Source: Piscicola geometra (Eukaryota > Annelida > Clitellata > Hirudinida > Piscicolidae). From it: a stretch of 64,000 nucleotides of DNA. The stretch's first letter is position 1, and every line of letters starts with the position of its first letter. The stretch spans positions 3,956,658-4,020,657 of the forward strand of contig OX030963.1 of the NCBI GenBank assembly GCA_943735955.1. The letters run 5' to 3'. A model generated the notes under the pieces. The model did no database searches, was not told the origin of the DNA, and saw only the letters and a list, made by a program, of their open reading frames with translations. Position numbers and translations under genes: made by a program. Of this stretch, positions 45,712 to 64,000 are shown one piece after another.

Positions 45712-46804
45712 CAATGTTGCTCCATTTAACTGTAAATGTAACTGAAATGGTAAATTAACTGAAAAATCTGATTCAGTTAACTGCAACTTTAACTGTAACT
45801 GTAATTCAATGCATAACTGTAACTGAAATAGAAACTGAAAAACAAGAATACAAACTGAATAGTAATTGGAAAAAATAACTATTTTAAAAAAAGAGAAGCG
45901 CTACAAGATGAAACATTCGCGTCGTCACGTGATAGAGCAATAATATTTATTTAAAAAATTATTCCGACTATATTAATTTAGTGTTTTACATAGTTAATTT
46001 TTTTCTGAAAATTTTAATTATACAAATGTTAAAAAATGTTTAAAGTGAATAGCGGCAGAAAACAGAGAATGCCGTATGGACGTCTTTTAGTTGCGAAACT
46101 TCACGCGACAAAAGCGAATGTCAGGTCTCAGAAGAGGATGATAATGATAATGAGAAATGAAAAAATGCAGTCAAAGACTTTCTGGAAAAAATTTAATAAA
46201 TTTAATCAATCACTTAAAATGAAAACATCTAACGTGTTATGACAAAATAAAAAAGGGTGTTTAGAAAAGTCTTGGAACAAAATCAAATAGTGTTGAAAAA
46301 GTTGAAGAACAGTGACACTAGAGCAGGCAACCACTCAGAAGCAAAAATGGCAAGAGGATTTCCCTGAAGTTCGGCTTCATCAACGACTCCTGCTACAACA
46401 TATTTCTAGATAGAAAATGAAGCGAAATGCCCAATATTTGCTTCTTTCGCGCAAGACATTGTTTCAGCTCCCGCTTCACAAGCGTATGTAGATTTTTCGA
46501 TGTGCGGAGAATCAAATCGCCACAGAAAAAATCTGGAATTCAAGACATTTATGAAAATAAACAGCACATATTATGAATAATATATTTATATATTTTTTTA
46601 ATAATTTGTCTTTTAAACATTGATTTGGGTTTTATTAAAAATAAAAACTCTTTTTTTCCAACTTGGTCAACTGTAACTGAAACTGGAATCGTAACTGAAA
46701 AATAAAAATTTTCATAACTGGAACTTGAATAGTAACTGAAAAATTACATTTTTCCTAACTTGAACTTGAACTTGAACTGAAAAATCCGAACTGGAAAATC
46801 ACTG
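45712..46804 (+). mobile_element. hAT element, 1093 bp, sister of 16019-17288, perfect 8-bp target duplication
   Basis: It starts caatgttgctccatttaactg-like and ends ggaaaatcactg, flanked on both sides by ttttgtat. It keeps the tgtaactgaaat subterminal arrays and short transposase remnants (SGRKQRMPYGRL near 46051, SAPASQAYVDFSMCGESN-like sequence near 46466). It is more deleted than its sister element. Confidence 0.93.
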
Positions 46805-46859
46805 TTTTGTATATCCCATTTTAAAATAACTTATCGCAATTATTTTGGATTAGAATTTC

Positions 46860-47100
46860 TTTAACCCTTAAACACCAACACGGGTCGATTTGACCCATAT
46901 CATTATTCAATCGCTCACTGTTTTTAATTGTGAAGTTATTTTGATGTAATTTTTTATTGACAATCTTACACACTTTTCAGATGTAAAAAATCATTTATAG
47001 TTTCGGTTTGACAGCAGTCTAAAATTTTTAGTAACGTTCGCGACCGTATGGGTCGAAACGACCCATGAAATGAATAACACGAATTGAATAGCTTAAGTAA
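46860..47100. mobile_element. Possible piggyBac-like end
   Basis: The sequence ttaacccttaaacaccaaca followed by gggtcgatttgaccc resembles a piggyBac-type terminus at a TTAA site. A second palindromic gggtcgaaacgaccc lies near 47050. No matching right end or transposase was found. 47101-47690 shows nothing recognisable. Confidence 0.3.
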
Positions 47101-47739
47101 AATATTTTGGGGAAATTGCTCCACAATCACAAAATTAGCAGCTCATTCATTCATAGTTAGCAAAATTAATACTCAATGAACATTTTTGACAACGTTAAAC
47201 TGTTTTGTTTTGAATGCATTTCTGCAGCACAAACGACTAACTGTCTTGGCTGATGAGTTTAAAAGTGATTAAGAATACTTTTTACATTGCTTTTATCATC
47301 ATATTTATTTCATATAACTCTGCCCTTAAAATTTTAAAAAAGCTGCTTTTTTAAGCTTAAATTCACGCCAAAAGAGGAAAAGATTGAATGCTGAAACGTC
47401 AATCATATGTCGAAGAAAACATTTTGCCTAACGAAATGTTTGTTTTCTACTAATATAAGAGGAGGTTGCTCAAGATGAACCAGTTCCTAAAATGGAACAA
47501 GCTTATTTACAGCTATGCGATGTATACAAAAAAAAAATTAAATTTTCTATTTATGCGTCCGTATTCTAAGCACATTTGTATGTTGGTTTCGTTTCTGAAA
47601 GTTGCCTCGTTCAATTATAATAATTGAAAAAATGATTTCCAAAGAATAGTTTAAAAGTTGAGAGATAACGTTTTGCTGTTTTTTCCTCACATCCGAAGGA
47701 GTATAATTTATATTTTTTTTTATTAATTAGATGATGCAC

Positions 47740-48490
47740 TACAGTTTCATTATGTATTCAGTTCGGTTTCAGCGTCGAAATTGCAAATTTTCTTAGTCTA
47801 GGCAATTTTTTGGTTTCGGCTGAAACTAATTTTGTAATTCCGGCCTAATTTCGGTTTTGGCCGAATGGATCTCATACTAGCCGAAAAACCAAATTTTTAA
47901 AAATTTTTTATAGTTTATCTGATATATCGATCTCGAACTATTAAGTTTGGGTTTGATTCTCATCTCTATTAGATATCGTGATTAATTGATTTATGGGTGA
48001 CATAAGACTAATTTTTCAAATAACATATATAAGCATCTGGAACAACAACAACCATTGTATTGAAATTTAAGTTAATTGGCATAACGTTCAATGATGATAT
48101 TTAAGAAAATTTTATTTTAAATAACAAATGTTCAAAAACAATACACATATACACCTTCACAGCTAGAACTGTTCAATTCACAGATACATTGACAACATAC
48201 ATATATAAGACTCTACATACCAATTATATCAGACCACACATTGACAACCAGATGCAGTCAATATTCATCTCTTGAGCCTGCTGCTCGAAAATACTTATCT
48301 GCACTCCCAACAAGTGTGGCTAGCGAGCAACTATTTAGTTCTGCAGGGCAAATCTACGCAGATCGTTGCAGCAACCTTCTTGGGTGAAAATGTTGAAAAA
48401 CTTTAAGTTCTGGCTTACAATCTGATTTCAATTTCGGCTTAATTTCGGTTTCGGCGAAAAAAAAAAAAAAGTTTCAGGTTGGTCTCTAAT
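47740..48490 (+). mobile_element. hAT remnant with C-terminal dimerisation motif
   Basis: Near 48270-48395 the plus strand reads LEPAARKYLSALPTSVASEQ then LFSSAGQIYADRCSNLLG, a hAT C-terminal signature, followed by a stop. Flanking sequence is rich in tttcggtttcggc-type repeats. The right end appears to be gtttcaggttggtctcta at about 48490. The left end could not be fixed. Confidence 0.65.
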
Positions 48491-48647
48491 TTACATTGAA
48501 TTCCAAAATGTCAATTTATAACAATCAAAGCAGATTGGAATCAGAAGTGAATTCTTACGTCTATTTGGGTGGTGTTTGAGAGGTGGGGATTATTTAAGTT
48601 AGAGTTTAAATCACATACTAAAGAAATGTAGACGGTAACAGATATAG

Positions 48648-48840
48648 GGAGCGGGGATGGCTTAGATGGTGGACGTCGGACTTGCGACTCGAAGGTTGCC
48701 TGCTCAAATCCCTGTCAAGCAGCCGTCAACTATCATATACCTAGTATATATGAAGCGGTGTTTGCGACGTATGCATTGAGAGATGTGTACGTCGTGTGGA
48801 GTGGTGCCTCGGCGCATAAGAACCATGGTTCCTAGAACCA
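48648..48840 (+). mobile_element. tRNA-derived SINE, diverged copy
   Basis: It matches the SINE at 12066-12250: A box ggcttagatggtgg, a degraded B box (gctcaaatcc), the atcatatacctagtatatat block and the gacgtatg/gtacgtcgtgtgg body. Confidence 0.85.
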
Positions 48841-49884
48841 TTGTAACATGGCCTGCGTCTGTCAGGCTGTGAATAATACAGACCACACAAAAAACCGAAG
48901 TTAAAACAAAATTACGCGAGTTCGCTTTGACAAAAGAATTTTGCAAACAACTTACAAAATTTGTATAAACAATCGTCAGACACCCATCACAATCCAACAC
49001 ACAAACATTCAACCACAGTCTCTGTTGGTACGGAACAACCACAAAAAAATACTTCACAAATATCAATTTGGATAAGGCAGGAAGTGACATTGACGATTGA
49101 TTCCTGTGTCTTGTTGGGTGGTGTTTGAGAAATTGTTGTAACATGATGCTGAACTACAAATTTCGAGCAGGCACCCAGGGTGATTAAAGGGCTCCGATGG
49201 GAAGGTGTGAAGGGAACTGCCAAACTGGTCTACTGAGGCGCTCTGAGGCTGCGATGGATAATTTACTTGTGGTTTCAATAATAATTATATAATAAAGAGG
49301 TTTTTTAAAAGATCGAGAGATAATGAATGCCAACGTTGAGAGGTCTGTTCTGGGCGCGCTGCTGCACTGGGATGGTGTGGTGTGGGCCACACCGTGTGGC
49401 TGTGTAAATGCAGGCCCAAGATGTGGTTCTTGTTGAACAAATGAGACAAAAATAGGAAAAGTGAAAGACAATAAAAATTCATAAACTGTATAAATTGGGA
49501 AAACCTGAGTTAAAAAATGATTATATTGTTAAGAAAATATTGTTTTAAAAATTTAATAGAAACAGTGCTGTAAAAGAATAAAATAAAATAAGAACATAAA
49601 TACCCGTGAAGACACTTTGCATTTTAAATTTAATTGTGGTTTTTGGTTAGCAGCAGCCATCTTGGCCGCCGCTTTTAACCGTTTATGATTTTGTTGAATA
49701 GTTTGTTTTCGGATCCAATAATTTTGTTGTTTAAACTTCAAACAATAATAAAAATATACTTTATATTGTTTATTGTTTTTTGGTTTTTTAAATGTGTCGC
49801 TTGCCAAAGTTGGCTGTCGGAATTAAAATCTCCAACCGTTACTCTAAGGTTTTCTTTAAATTTCGTTTCTACAACCTAATTATT
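48841..49884. other. Mixed spacer with unexplained less-AT-rich block
   Basis: 49080-49420 is less AT-rich and open on the minus strand (KPQVNYPSQPQSASVDQF, GSSLHTFPSEPFNHPG). I could not assign this to a family or find convincing splice sites. 49500-49884 is probably 5' sequence of the LINE that follows. Confidence 0.35.
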
Positions 49885-52800
49885 TTATATGTACACTAGG
49901 GATTTTTTATTAAGTTTGTCTTCAACATCAGTGAAACCGACTTGGTCTACCAAACGTAGGATTTTCTACCATAATTTAACTAATGATAATTTTAGAAAAT
50001 CTCATAATGTTAATATTTTGCATAATAATATTGAAAATAAATTTCACAATAACTCTCGACTTAATCATAAATCTAAAAATATTAAAAAACCTAAAAAACC
50101 TAAAAATAACTATAATAGATTTAAATATGATACCAATATAATTCCAAATAAAAATAATAATTTATCTCTAGGTTTAATTAATATTAGGTCTATTAATAAT
50201 AAATCCTCAATTATATATAACTTGATAAATCATTCTAAATATGATATTTTAGGCCTAACAGAAACTTGGCATGAGTCCTCTGACTCTCCAAGCCTTCTTT
50301 CAGCCATTCCTCTAGGTTATACTTTTTTAGATGCATGCAGACCTCCACTATTTCCACTCTCTCATAAGCATTCCTCTTATGGTGGTCTCTGCTTGGTATA
50401 TGAAAATTCACTTTCTGCTTCCTTTGATACTTCTTTTAAAAGTAACTCCTTTGAAACCCTAATATGTAGCTTCAAATTTCTCAAATTCATTATTATTCTC
50501 ATATATCGTCCTCCTAGTGGCTCAATCTCTAAATTTATTGATGAGTTCTCTAACCTAACTGAATATGTCTTTTCCCTATCTACTCCTTTCTTCATCCTAG
50601 GTGACTTTAATCTTCATTATAATAAACCCACTGATACCTATGTTTCCAAATTCATCCAGATACTCAATACTTTCAACTTAACACAACATATATCTACTCA
50701 AACCCATTCATCTGGAAATACTATTGATTTTTTAATAACTTCTTCACTTTCTAAAATATCTGATATATCTACCACCAAATTTCACTCTTCTGATCACTAT
50801 CTAATTAACTTCAAATATAATCTGAATAATAACCTTAATAATACTACTATCAAAACGTATAGCAGAAACTGGAAAAAATTTAATAAGGACAAATTTACTC
50901 TACTTTTTAAATATTTTAGTTTTAATGGTTTCACTGATGTTGATGAGTTTCTTACATATTTTAATGATTCTATTTCTTCAATTCTTGATATCATTTTACC
51001 TTTAAAATTGCGCTCATGTCGTCTGCTGTCGAAACGGTCTCCGTGGTTCGACAGTGAATGCGCGACTCTGAAACGGGTTGCACGTAGACATGAGCGTAAG
51101 TTTAGGACTCATAGTTCTTCCTTTAATTATAACCTTTACTTGTCTTCTCTTAACCAATACAAATCTATATTATTCTCTAAGCACTGTAATTATTTTAGAA
51201 TTTCTATAGTCAACGCTTCTTCTTCAAAGAATCGTTGGCAGTCACTTTCTAAATTATTAAATAAAAACCTTCCACCTCCTTCATCTTTCTCTTCTCAAGA
51301 TTATCATAATTACATAGCAAGTAAAGTAGAAACAATAAGGTCTAATTTTAACACTAATACCTCTATTCCAAGCCCTAATAATTATATTAACAATAGTGAA
51401 TTCAGTTTTGTCAGTTTTTCTTCAATTTCTCTACCTGACCTGTCTTTAATTATTAATTCCATGTCTACATCTACCTGTTCTCTTGACATAATTCCAACTT
51501 ATTTGATTAAAGAATTGTCTGATATTTTTTACCCTATAATTCTTTTCATTGTTAATCTGTCTCTCTCTACATCTAAATTTCCGACTTTATATAAAGCTGC
51601 TGTTATCATACCTACTTTAAAAAATAATTCATTAGACCCTACTCAAATTTCTAACTATAGACCTATTTCCAATCTAACATTCATATCTAAAATAATAGAA
51701 AAGGTAGTCTATCAACAAATCTATTCATATTTAAATGTTAACTCCCTTATACCTTATTCACAATCTGGTTTTCGTTTAGGTCATAACTGTGAATCATCCC
51801 TCTTAAAACTCTATAATGATCTTATTTACGCCTTTGATAACAAAAAATTTTCTGTACTTGTTTGTTTAGATTATTCGGCCGCTTTTGACACTGTAGACCA
51901 CTCTTTATTACTACTATTACTAAAAAATAAGTTCAATATTAAGGATTCTTCGTTTTTATGGATTAAGTCATATTTATCTAATAGATCTGTTTATGTTTCT
52001 TTAAATCACTGTACCTCTACCCCATCTACTTACTCATATGGTGTTCCTCAAGGTTCTATTCTTGGTCCTTTGTTCTTTATTCTATACGTCTCTGAATTAT
52101 CTTCTATCATTTCCTCTCATTCTCTCAACTCCCTATCCTATGCTGACGATTCGCAGTTATATGTCAGCTTCGATACATCATCATATAATACTGTTATGTC
52201 GTCTATATCTTCATGTCTATTATCTATTGAAAACTGGTCTAGCTCAATGTCTTTAAAATTAAATCCACTAAAGTTTGAACTTATATTTTTTGATAAAAAT
52301 GGTAAACTAATTAATGGCCCATGTAATTTCGCCACTCATACTATTGTTCCATCTAATCATATTCGTAGCTTAGGATTTATTTTCGATTCAAAATTAACCT
52401 TATCAAACCAAATTCTATCAGTCACTAAATCTTGCTATTTTCATCTCAGACGTATCAGACAATTATTACCTTACTTAGATGACCCTTCTTTAAAGATGTT
52501 AGTCTCTGCACTTGTTTTATCTCGAATTGACTATTGTAACTCACTCTATTATAATTTACTTGAAACTACTTTAAAACCATTAAATAAAGTATTTAATTAT
52601 GCTGCTAGAGTCGTTAGCCGTACTCCTATTTATCACCACATTACACCCTCTCTCATCTTATTACATTGGCTCCCCATCAAATTTAGGATTATATTTAAAA
52701 TCTGTGTTTTTATGTTTAAATTAAAAAACTCCCCAGTATCCCCAATATACCTCAAATCATTAATAACTCACCCTCATAGAAGTCATTTAAGATCATCCAC

Positions 52801-53034
52801 TCAAAATCATTATTTCATCCCTTCCATTAATAACTCTTTTGCTAAACGTTCTTTCCATTATGCAGGTCCATATATTTGGAACTCATTACCTCCTTATTTA
52901 ACTACGTCTAAATCATTATTTACTTTTCGTAAGGATCTGAAGACATATCTGTTCGACAAATTTATTTACGAGCGCTCTTGAATTTGAAGAAAGAGCGCTA
53001 TAGAAATCTATTTGATTGATTGATTGATTATTGA
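49885..53034 (+). mobile_element. CR1/L2-like LINE, apparently intact coding region
   Basis: An uninterrupted ORF is followed by a 3' end with gagcgctatagaaatctatt and an (ATTG)n tail at 53017-53034. That tail matches the tails of the dead LINE fragments and of retroposon family R. No separate ORF1 was recognised. The 5' limit is not fixed and may extend into 49500-49884. Confidence 0.85.
49889..52981 (+). CDS. LINE ORF2: APE endonuclease plus reverse transcriptase, 1030 aa, intact
   Basis: The N-terminal APE-type endonuclease has LSLGLINIRSINNKSS near residue 92, LGLTETWHES near 121, YRPPSGSIS, LGDFNLHYN near 237 and the SDHYLI motif near 300. The reverse transcriptase has NYRPISNLTFISKIIEKVVY, VCLDYSAAFDTVDHSLL (motif A), YGVPQGSILGPLFFILYVSEL (motif B, about 20 residues) and SYADDSQLYVSF (motif C, near 750). 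A C-terminal block (SRIDYCNSLYYNLLETTLK, LLHWLPIKFRIIFK, YIWNSLPPYL) is typical of CR1/L2 elements. All catalytic signatures are present and there are no stops, so this copy may be active or very recently active. Codon use is markedly AT-rich. It is not a host gene. Confidence 0.93.
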   Translation: MYTRDFLLSLSSTSVKPTWSTKRRIFYHNLTNDNFRKSHNVNILHNNIENKFHNNSRLNHKSKNIKKPKKPKNNYNRFKYDTNIIPNKNNNLSLGLINIRSINNKSSIIYNLINHSKYDILGLTETWHESSDSPSLLSAIPLGYTFLDACRPPLFPLSHKHSSYGGLCLVYENSLSASFDTSFKSNSFETLICSFKFLKFIIILIYRPPSGSISKFIDEFSNLTEYVFSLSTPFFILGDFNLHYNKPTDTYVSKFIQILNTFNLTQHISTQTHSSGNTIDFLITSSLSKISDISTTKFHSSDHYLINFKYNLNNNLNNTTIKTYSRNWKKFNKDKFTLLFKYFSFNGFTDVDEFLTYFNDSISSILDIILPLKLRSCRLLSKRSPWFDSECATLKRVARRHERKFRTHSSSFNYNLYLSSLNQYKSILFSKHCNYFRISIVNASSSKNRWQSLSKLLNKNLPPPSSFSSQDYHNYIASKVETIRSNFNTNTSIPSPNNYINNSEFSFVSFSSISLPDLSLIINSMSTSTCSLDIIPTYLIKELSDIFYPIILFIVNLSLSTSKFPTLYKAAVIIPTLKNNSLDPTQISNYRPISNLTFISKIIEKVVYQQIYSYLNVNSLIPYSQSGFRLGHNCESSLLKLYNDLIYAFDNKKFSVLVCLDYSAAFDTVDHSLLLLLLKNKFNIKDSSFLWIKSYLSNRSVYVSLNHCTSTPSTYSYGVPQGSILGPLFFILYVSELSSIISSHSLNSLSYADDSQLYVSFDTSSYNTVMSSISSCLLSIENWSSSMSLKLNPLKFELIFFDKNGKLINGPCNFATHTIVPSNHIRSLGFIFDSKLTLSNQILSVTKSCYFHLRRIRQLLPYLDDPSLKMLVSALVLSRIDYCNSLYYNLLETTLKPLNKVFNYAARVVSRTPIYHHITPSLILLHWLPIKFRIIFKICVFMFKLKNSPVSPIYLKSLITHPHRSHLRSSTQNHYFIPSINNSFAKRSFHYAGPYIWNSLPPYLTTSKSLFTFRKDLKTYLFDKFIYERS

Positions 53035-53084
53035 AAATGATTTATTTATATTATTGAACTTAATCAATTCAGTTTCTTTGTTTG

Positions 53085-53290
53085 TAAAAAGAGATTTTCA
53101 TTAAACATATTTTTTGATATGCCATAAAAAGGTTCGACCCGAGGGAGGGGGAGGGGATCGGTGCGAGAGAAGGGCGTGATCGAGCATCCTCACGACTCGG
53201 AAACGACCCTGAAGAAGGAACCATGGAAATCGGCAAATCATGTCGCGTCGCCGAGAGATCTTTCAATAGAAATGAGTAAATAGGCAAAAG
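53085..53290. other. GC-rich block open on both strands, possible orphan exon
   Basis: The plus strand reads GSTRGRGRGSVREKGVIEH, then ETTLKKEPWKSANHVASP and ends SIEMSK with a stop at about 53281. The minus strand is also open. Base composition contrasts with the AT-rich flanks. I cannot assign a product or strand. Confidence 0.3.
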
Positions 53291-53833
53291 ACTCTCAACA
53301 TTTTAAAAGACCGATACCGCTACTAGCGCTGCTTTTGAAATTTTTTTTCAATATTATTTGTTCAAAAATGCAAAATCATTTTTTACAAGTTTTTTCTTTC
53401 AAAAAATTGAGCAGTATTTGAAAACAAGTACGGTTAAATTTAAATACGGTTGTTCTTTAAGGAACTGGGAAAGTTTGTACACAATTTGTTAACAGGATCA
53501 AATTTTTTTTAGCTGTAAAAATTACTCTTAAAAAACTGTATAACAATGTATTTTCGATCCAATTCAATATAAAAAAATGCTTTCAAAAACCAAAGAAAGT
53601 AATTTATAATAACTATTATAACTAATGAATTAATTAGTTAATTATAATTATTATTGAGTGAATGAAAGATATTACACAACTGATTGAAAAGAGATGTAAT
53701 TATAAACATAACAATTTTGTATAACGAACAATATGTACATCAATTCGAGATTCAACAAGGATGATGATGATGACGATGATGATGATGATGATGATGATGC
53801 TGATGATGATGATGATGATGATGTTGATTATGA

Positions 53834-53867
<34 letters not shown>

Positions 53868-54213
53868 GATGATGGTGATGATGGTACAAATTGAGTAGTT
53901 TCGGAAAGAGGGTAAATGGTGATGATTCTATCAGACTCTTTTGAATTTATTAAATAGTTGGTAGGTATGGTTAGAGTTGATGGGTTGTTGAGTGGAAGGA
54001 TGAGTTAATATGTGGATGGAAAAAAATAAATAGGTTGGAATTTATGGGTGGTTGAAATGATGAGTGGATGGAGGGATGGATAGAGTGGATGGTGGATGGA
54101 TAGATGGGGTGTATTGAAGAGGGATGGATTGGTTGGTTGGTCATTGGACGGGTTAATAGCTAGAGAGTGATTGATCGAATAGATGAAAGAGTAAAAATGG
54201 ATGAATGGAAGAC
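53291..54213. repeat. AT-rich spacer with (GAT)n and (GGAT/GGTT)n arrays
   Basis: 53758-53884 is a gatgatgat array with ggtggt at its end. 54000-54170 is a degenerate gatggatggatagagtgg-type array just beyond the 3' end of the receptor gene. The rest has no recognised content. Confidence 0.8.
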
Positions 54214-62093
<7,880 letters not shown>

Positions 62094-62433
62094 CTTAACA
62101 CGTGATTTACATTTTAAAGAATATCTTCATATAATTTTCTAATAATTTGATTAATATTTTATTTGTTATTGCTTATAAATCCTGAGATTTTATAGAATTT
62201 AAATTTTTTGACGGCTTTTTACCTGTAAAAGTAATGCTCAAAATTTGTTAGCATTTTTACTAATTAAACTTTTAAAATTTTCATGATTCCAAGTTCAACT
62301 ATTGATTTTGAAATCATGAAATAAATTGATATCTTTTTAGAATAGAAAGCTCTTACGTATCTGTATAAATATTCCAGTACATTCCTGTTTTCGCCACGTC
62401 GTTCCGTCCTTTTTAGCCAAATTTGCCGACAGT
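62094..62433. promoter_or_regulatory. Divergent intergenic region, pseudokinase gene / RPN1
   Basis: Only 340 bp separate the two start codons, which face away from each other. The region must contain both 5' UTRs and probably a shared bidirectional promoter. No clear TATA box or GC-rich island was seen, and it is AT-rich. Confidence 0.5.
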
Positions 62434-64000
62434 ATGAAATTAGCGACTTTAAATCTATTATTTTTGCTATTTGCAGTTGCAAATGCTGTTAAGTATGAAA
62501 TTGACAGCAAAATAGTCAACTCAAAAGTAGTGAGAAGTGTTGATTTAGTCACTCAAATAGTCAGAATTAGCTACCAGATCACCGCGAAGAATAATGGTGG
62601 ATCGCCGGTGGATTCTTATCTGTTTGCAATTGAACCGCAACTCAGCGAGCATTTCTCCTTCATCAGTGCTCATGTAAAAAATGTTAAACGTTTTTATTGA
62701 ATTTCGTGAATTTAAAATTTTTAAATAATATAGTTATTTTTATAACAGTTAATTTTCATTATGTCTCTTGATTGCTTTTTTAGGTTGACAAAGCAAAAAG
62801 TAGTCAGGAAGTTTTGGAAGTGAAAGCAGCTGTGGTTGACAAGCATAGGTAAGTCTTTGAATTAAAATTATTTGAATTAAAAATTGAATACTCAATACTC
62901 ATACAATAAATACAATATATTCCACAGCTCAAAGAAGTTCTACGCTGTAGATTTGACCAAAAACAAGATTTCTCCAAACGGAGAGCTCACATTCACCGTC
63001 GAGACAACCTTCACGCACGTCCTCAAACCCTTCCCTTCATACATCCTTCAATCTGAAAAGCAGTTTGTCAAGTTCTCGGGCAACCTTCACTTCTTCAGCG
63101 CCTACGCGACCAAGACGCAGACGACTGAGGTGTCTTGTGCCACTTCAAACTTCGCCTCCCACACCAAGGAATCTCCATACAAGACCACTGCGAAGGGTCT
63201 CAGTTATGGACCGTACGAGGATGTCGAACCATTCAAGGAGGTCTGTTACAATGCATCTGTCAATGAATATATGAAAAAATGAATAATTTATTAGAGACAA
63301 TTCTCAAAAGAGTATCATAATTCTTATATTAACGATGATGATAGGTGATGATAGCTTTCTTAGTAACCTATAAAACAACTAACTCACTAATATCCGCGCC
63401 CTCCCTACCCAAACAAACACAGACCCCTCTCGCAGTGCACTACGAGAACAACTCTCCCTTCCTGACCGTCACACACTTGACGCGCGTCATTGAAATCTCG
63501 CACTGGGGCAACATCGCCGTCGAGGAGACGTTCGACATTTACCACTCGGGTGCCAAGCTGAAGGGCTCGTTCTCGCGCCACGACTACCAACGAAGCCAAG
63601 ATGGCCTCGCTTCCATCAAGGCGTTCAAGGTGCCTGTGGTGGTTGTTGTTAGTTAGGAGTGGGTTGATACTGCTGTGGCTTCTAGTACTACTAGTACTGC
63701 GAATAATACTATTGCTGCTGCTACTAATACTACTACTACTATGGCTCATACTACTACTATCACCACCAGTACAACCACTACTACCCATATCTCCAATCCC
63801 AACCAACCACCTCCACCACTACACACATCAACCACCACCACTCGACCAAACGAACCACAAGCATCATCCCACCAAACGCACCACAAGCACAAGCACCATC
63901 GTGCCACCAAAGCAACAATCCAACCAGACGCTCCTCCCCCTCACGGCGAAGGACATCTACTACCGCGACGAGATCGGCAACATCTCGACCAGCAGTCTCA
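62434..64000 (+). CDS. RPN1: Ribophorin I (OST complex subunit 1), N-terminal part, runs off the edge
   Basis: RPN1 is a non-catalytic subunit of oligosaccharyltransferase in the rough ER membrane. It helps present nascent glycoproteins for N-glycosylation. Exons by phase and homology are 62434-62673, 62784-62848, 62928-63240, 63423-63629 and 63928 to the edge. The start codon opens a signal peptide ([18 protein letters not shown]). Conserved segments include [69 protein letters not shown] and [16 protein letters not shown], which are hallmark ribophorin I sequences. All splice joins keep the frame. The gene is divergent from the pseudokinase gene. The C-terminal half and TM segment lie beyond 64000. 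Confidence 0.96.
63630..63927. other. RPN1 intron, low-complexity
   Basis: The intron starts at AAG|GTGCCT and ends at CAACCAG. It contains CTACTA-type and ccaccac-type simple sequence and no other feature. Confidence 0.8.

Noticed and set aside
46860..48500. Complete piggyBac element
   Set aside because: Only one TTAA-linked end is visible. There is no right end and no transposase.
48987..49282. Exon encoding QPQSASVDQF and GSSLHTFPSEPF on the minus strand
   Set aside because: No convincing splice sites or recognisable family. Kept only as an unexplained block.

Overview
The window is animal nuclear DNA. It is AT-rich, has spliceosomal introns with GT/AG boundaries, and is dense in LINEs, tRNA-derived SINEs, cut-and-paste transposons and very long simple repeats. 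The host genes are typical of metazoans (ribophorin I, an FGFR-like receptor, a SPAK/OSR1 CCT domain, Ig-like membrane proteins). The repeat style suggests a marine invertebrate, but I cannot name the phylum from sequence alone.

Region 1 (about 1-44 kb) is a cluster of closely related Ig-like single-pass membrane proteins on the minus strand, apparently not a known named family. I rebuilt the exons by hand. The order is signal-peptide exon, D1a, D1b, D2 (Ig), D3 (Ig), then a transmembrane-plus-tail exon. Every internal intron is phase 1. Copy G2 (32029 down to 23753) is complete and open, predicting 437 aa. Copy G3 (43887 to 37539) lacks only a visible signal exon and has a long Thr-rich tail. 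Copy G1 (15092 to 14448) has only D3 and the TM/tail exon. Copy G0 is a lone signal exon at 3162-3222. Ectodomains are very similar between copies, while tails differ strongly.

The cluster is heavily invaded. Several hAT-type elements have exact 8-bp target duplications. There is a decayed Merlin/IS1595-like transposon, RTE-like and CR1/L2-like LINEs (one with an intact 1030-codon ORF at 49889-52981), SINEs, a chimeric retroposon family, a 2.1-kb 19-bp satellite and a pair of inverted repeat arms that bracket the main G2 exons. In several cases another copy supplies the empty site, which fixes the element boundaries.

Region 2 (33.57-34.91 kb, plus strand) holds the C-terminal CCT-domain exons of a SPAK/OSR1 (STK39/OXSR1/fray) kinase. 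No kinase-domain exons were found upstream in the window.

Region 3 (54.2-62.1 kb, minus strand) is a complete 13-exon gene model for a 1100-aa receptor: signal peptide, two Ig domains, an FN3-like domain, a TM segment and an FGFR-family kinase domain. All the catalytic motifs are lost, so it is a predicted receptor pseudokinase. Its start codon lies 340 bp from the divergent start of RPN1 (62434 onward, plus strand), which runs off the right edge. No RNA gene other than SINE-type tRNA derivatives was seen.
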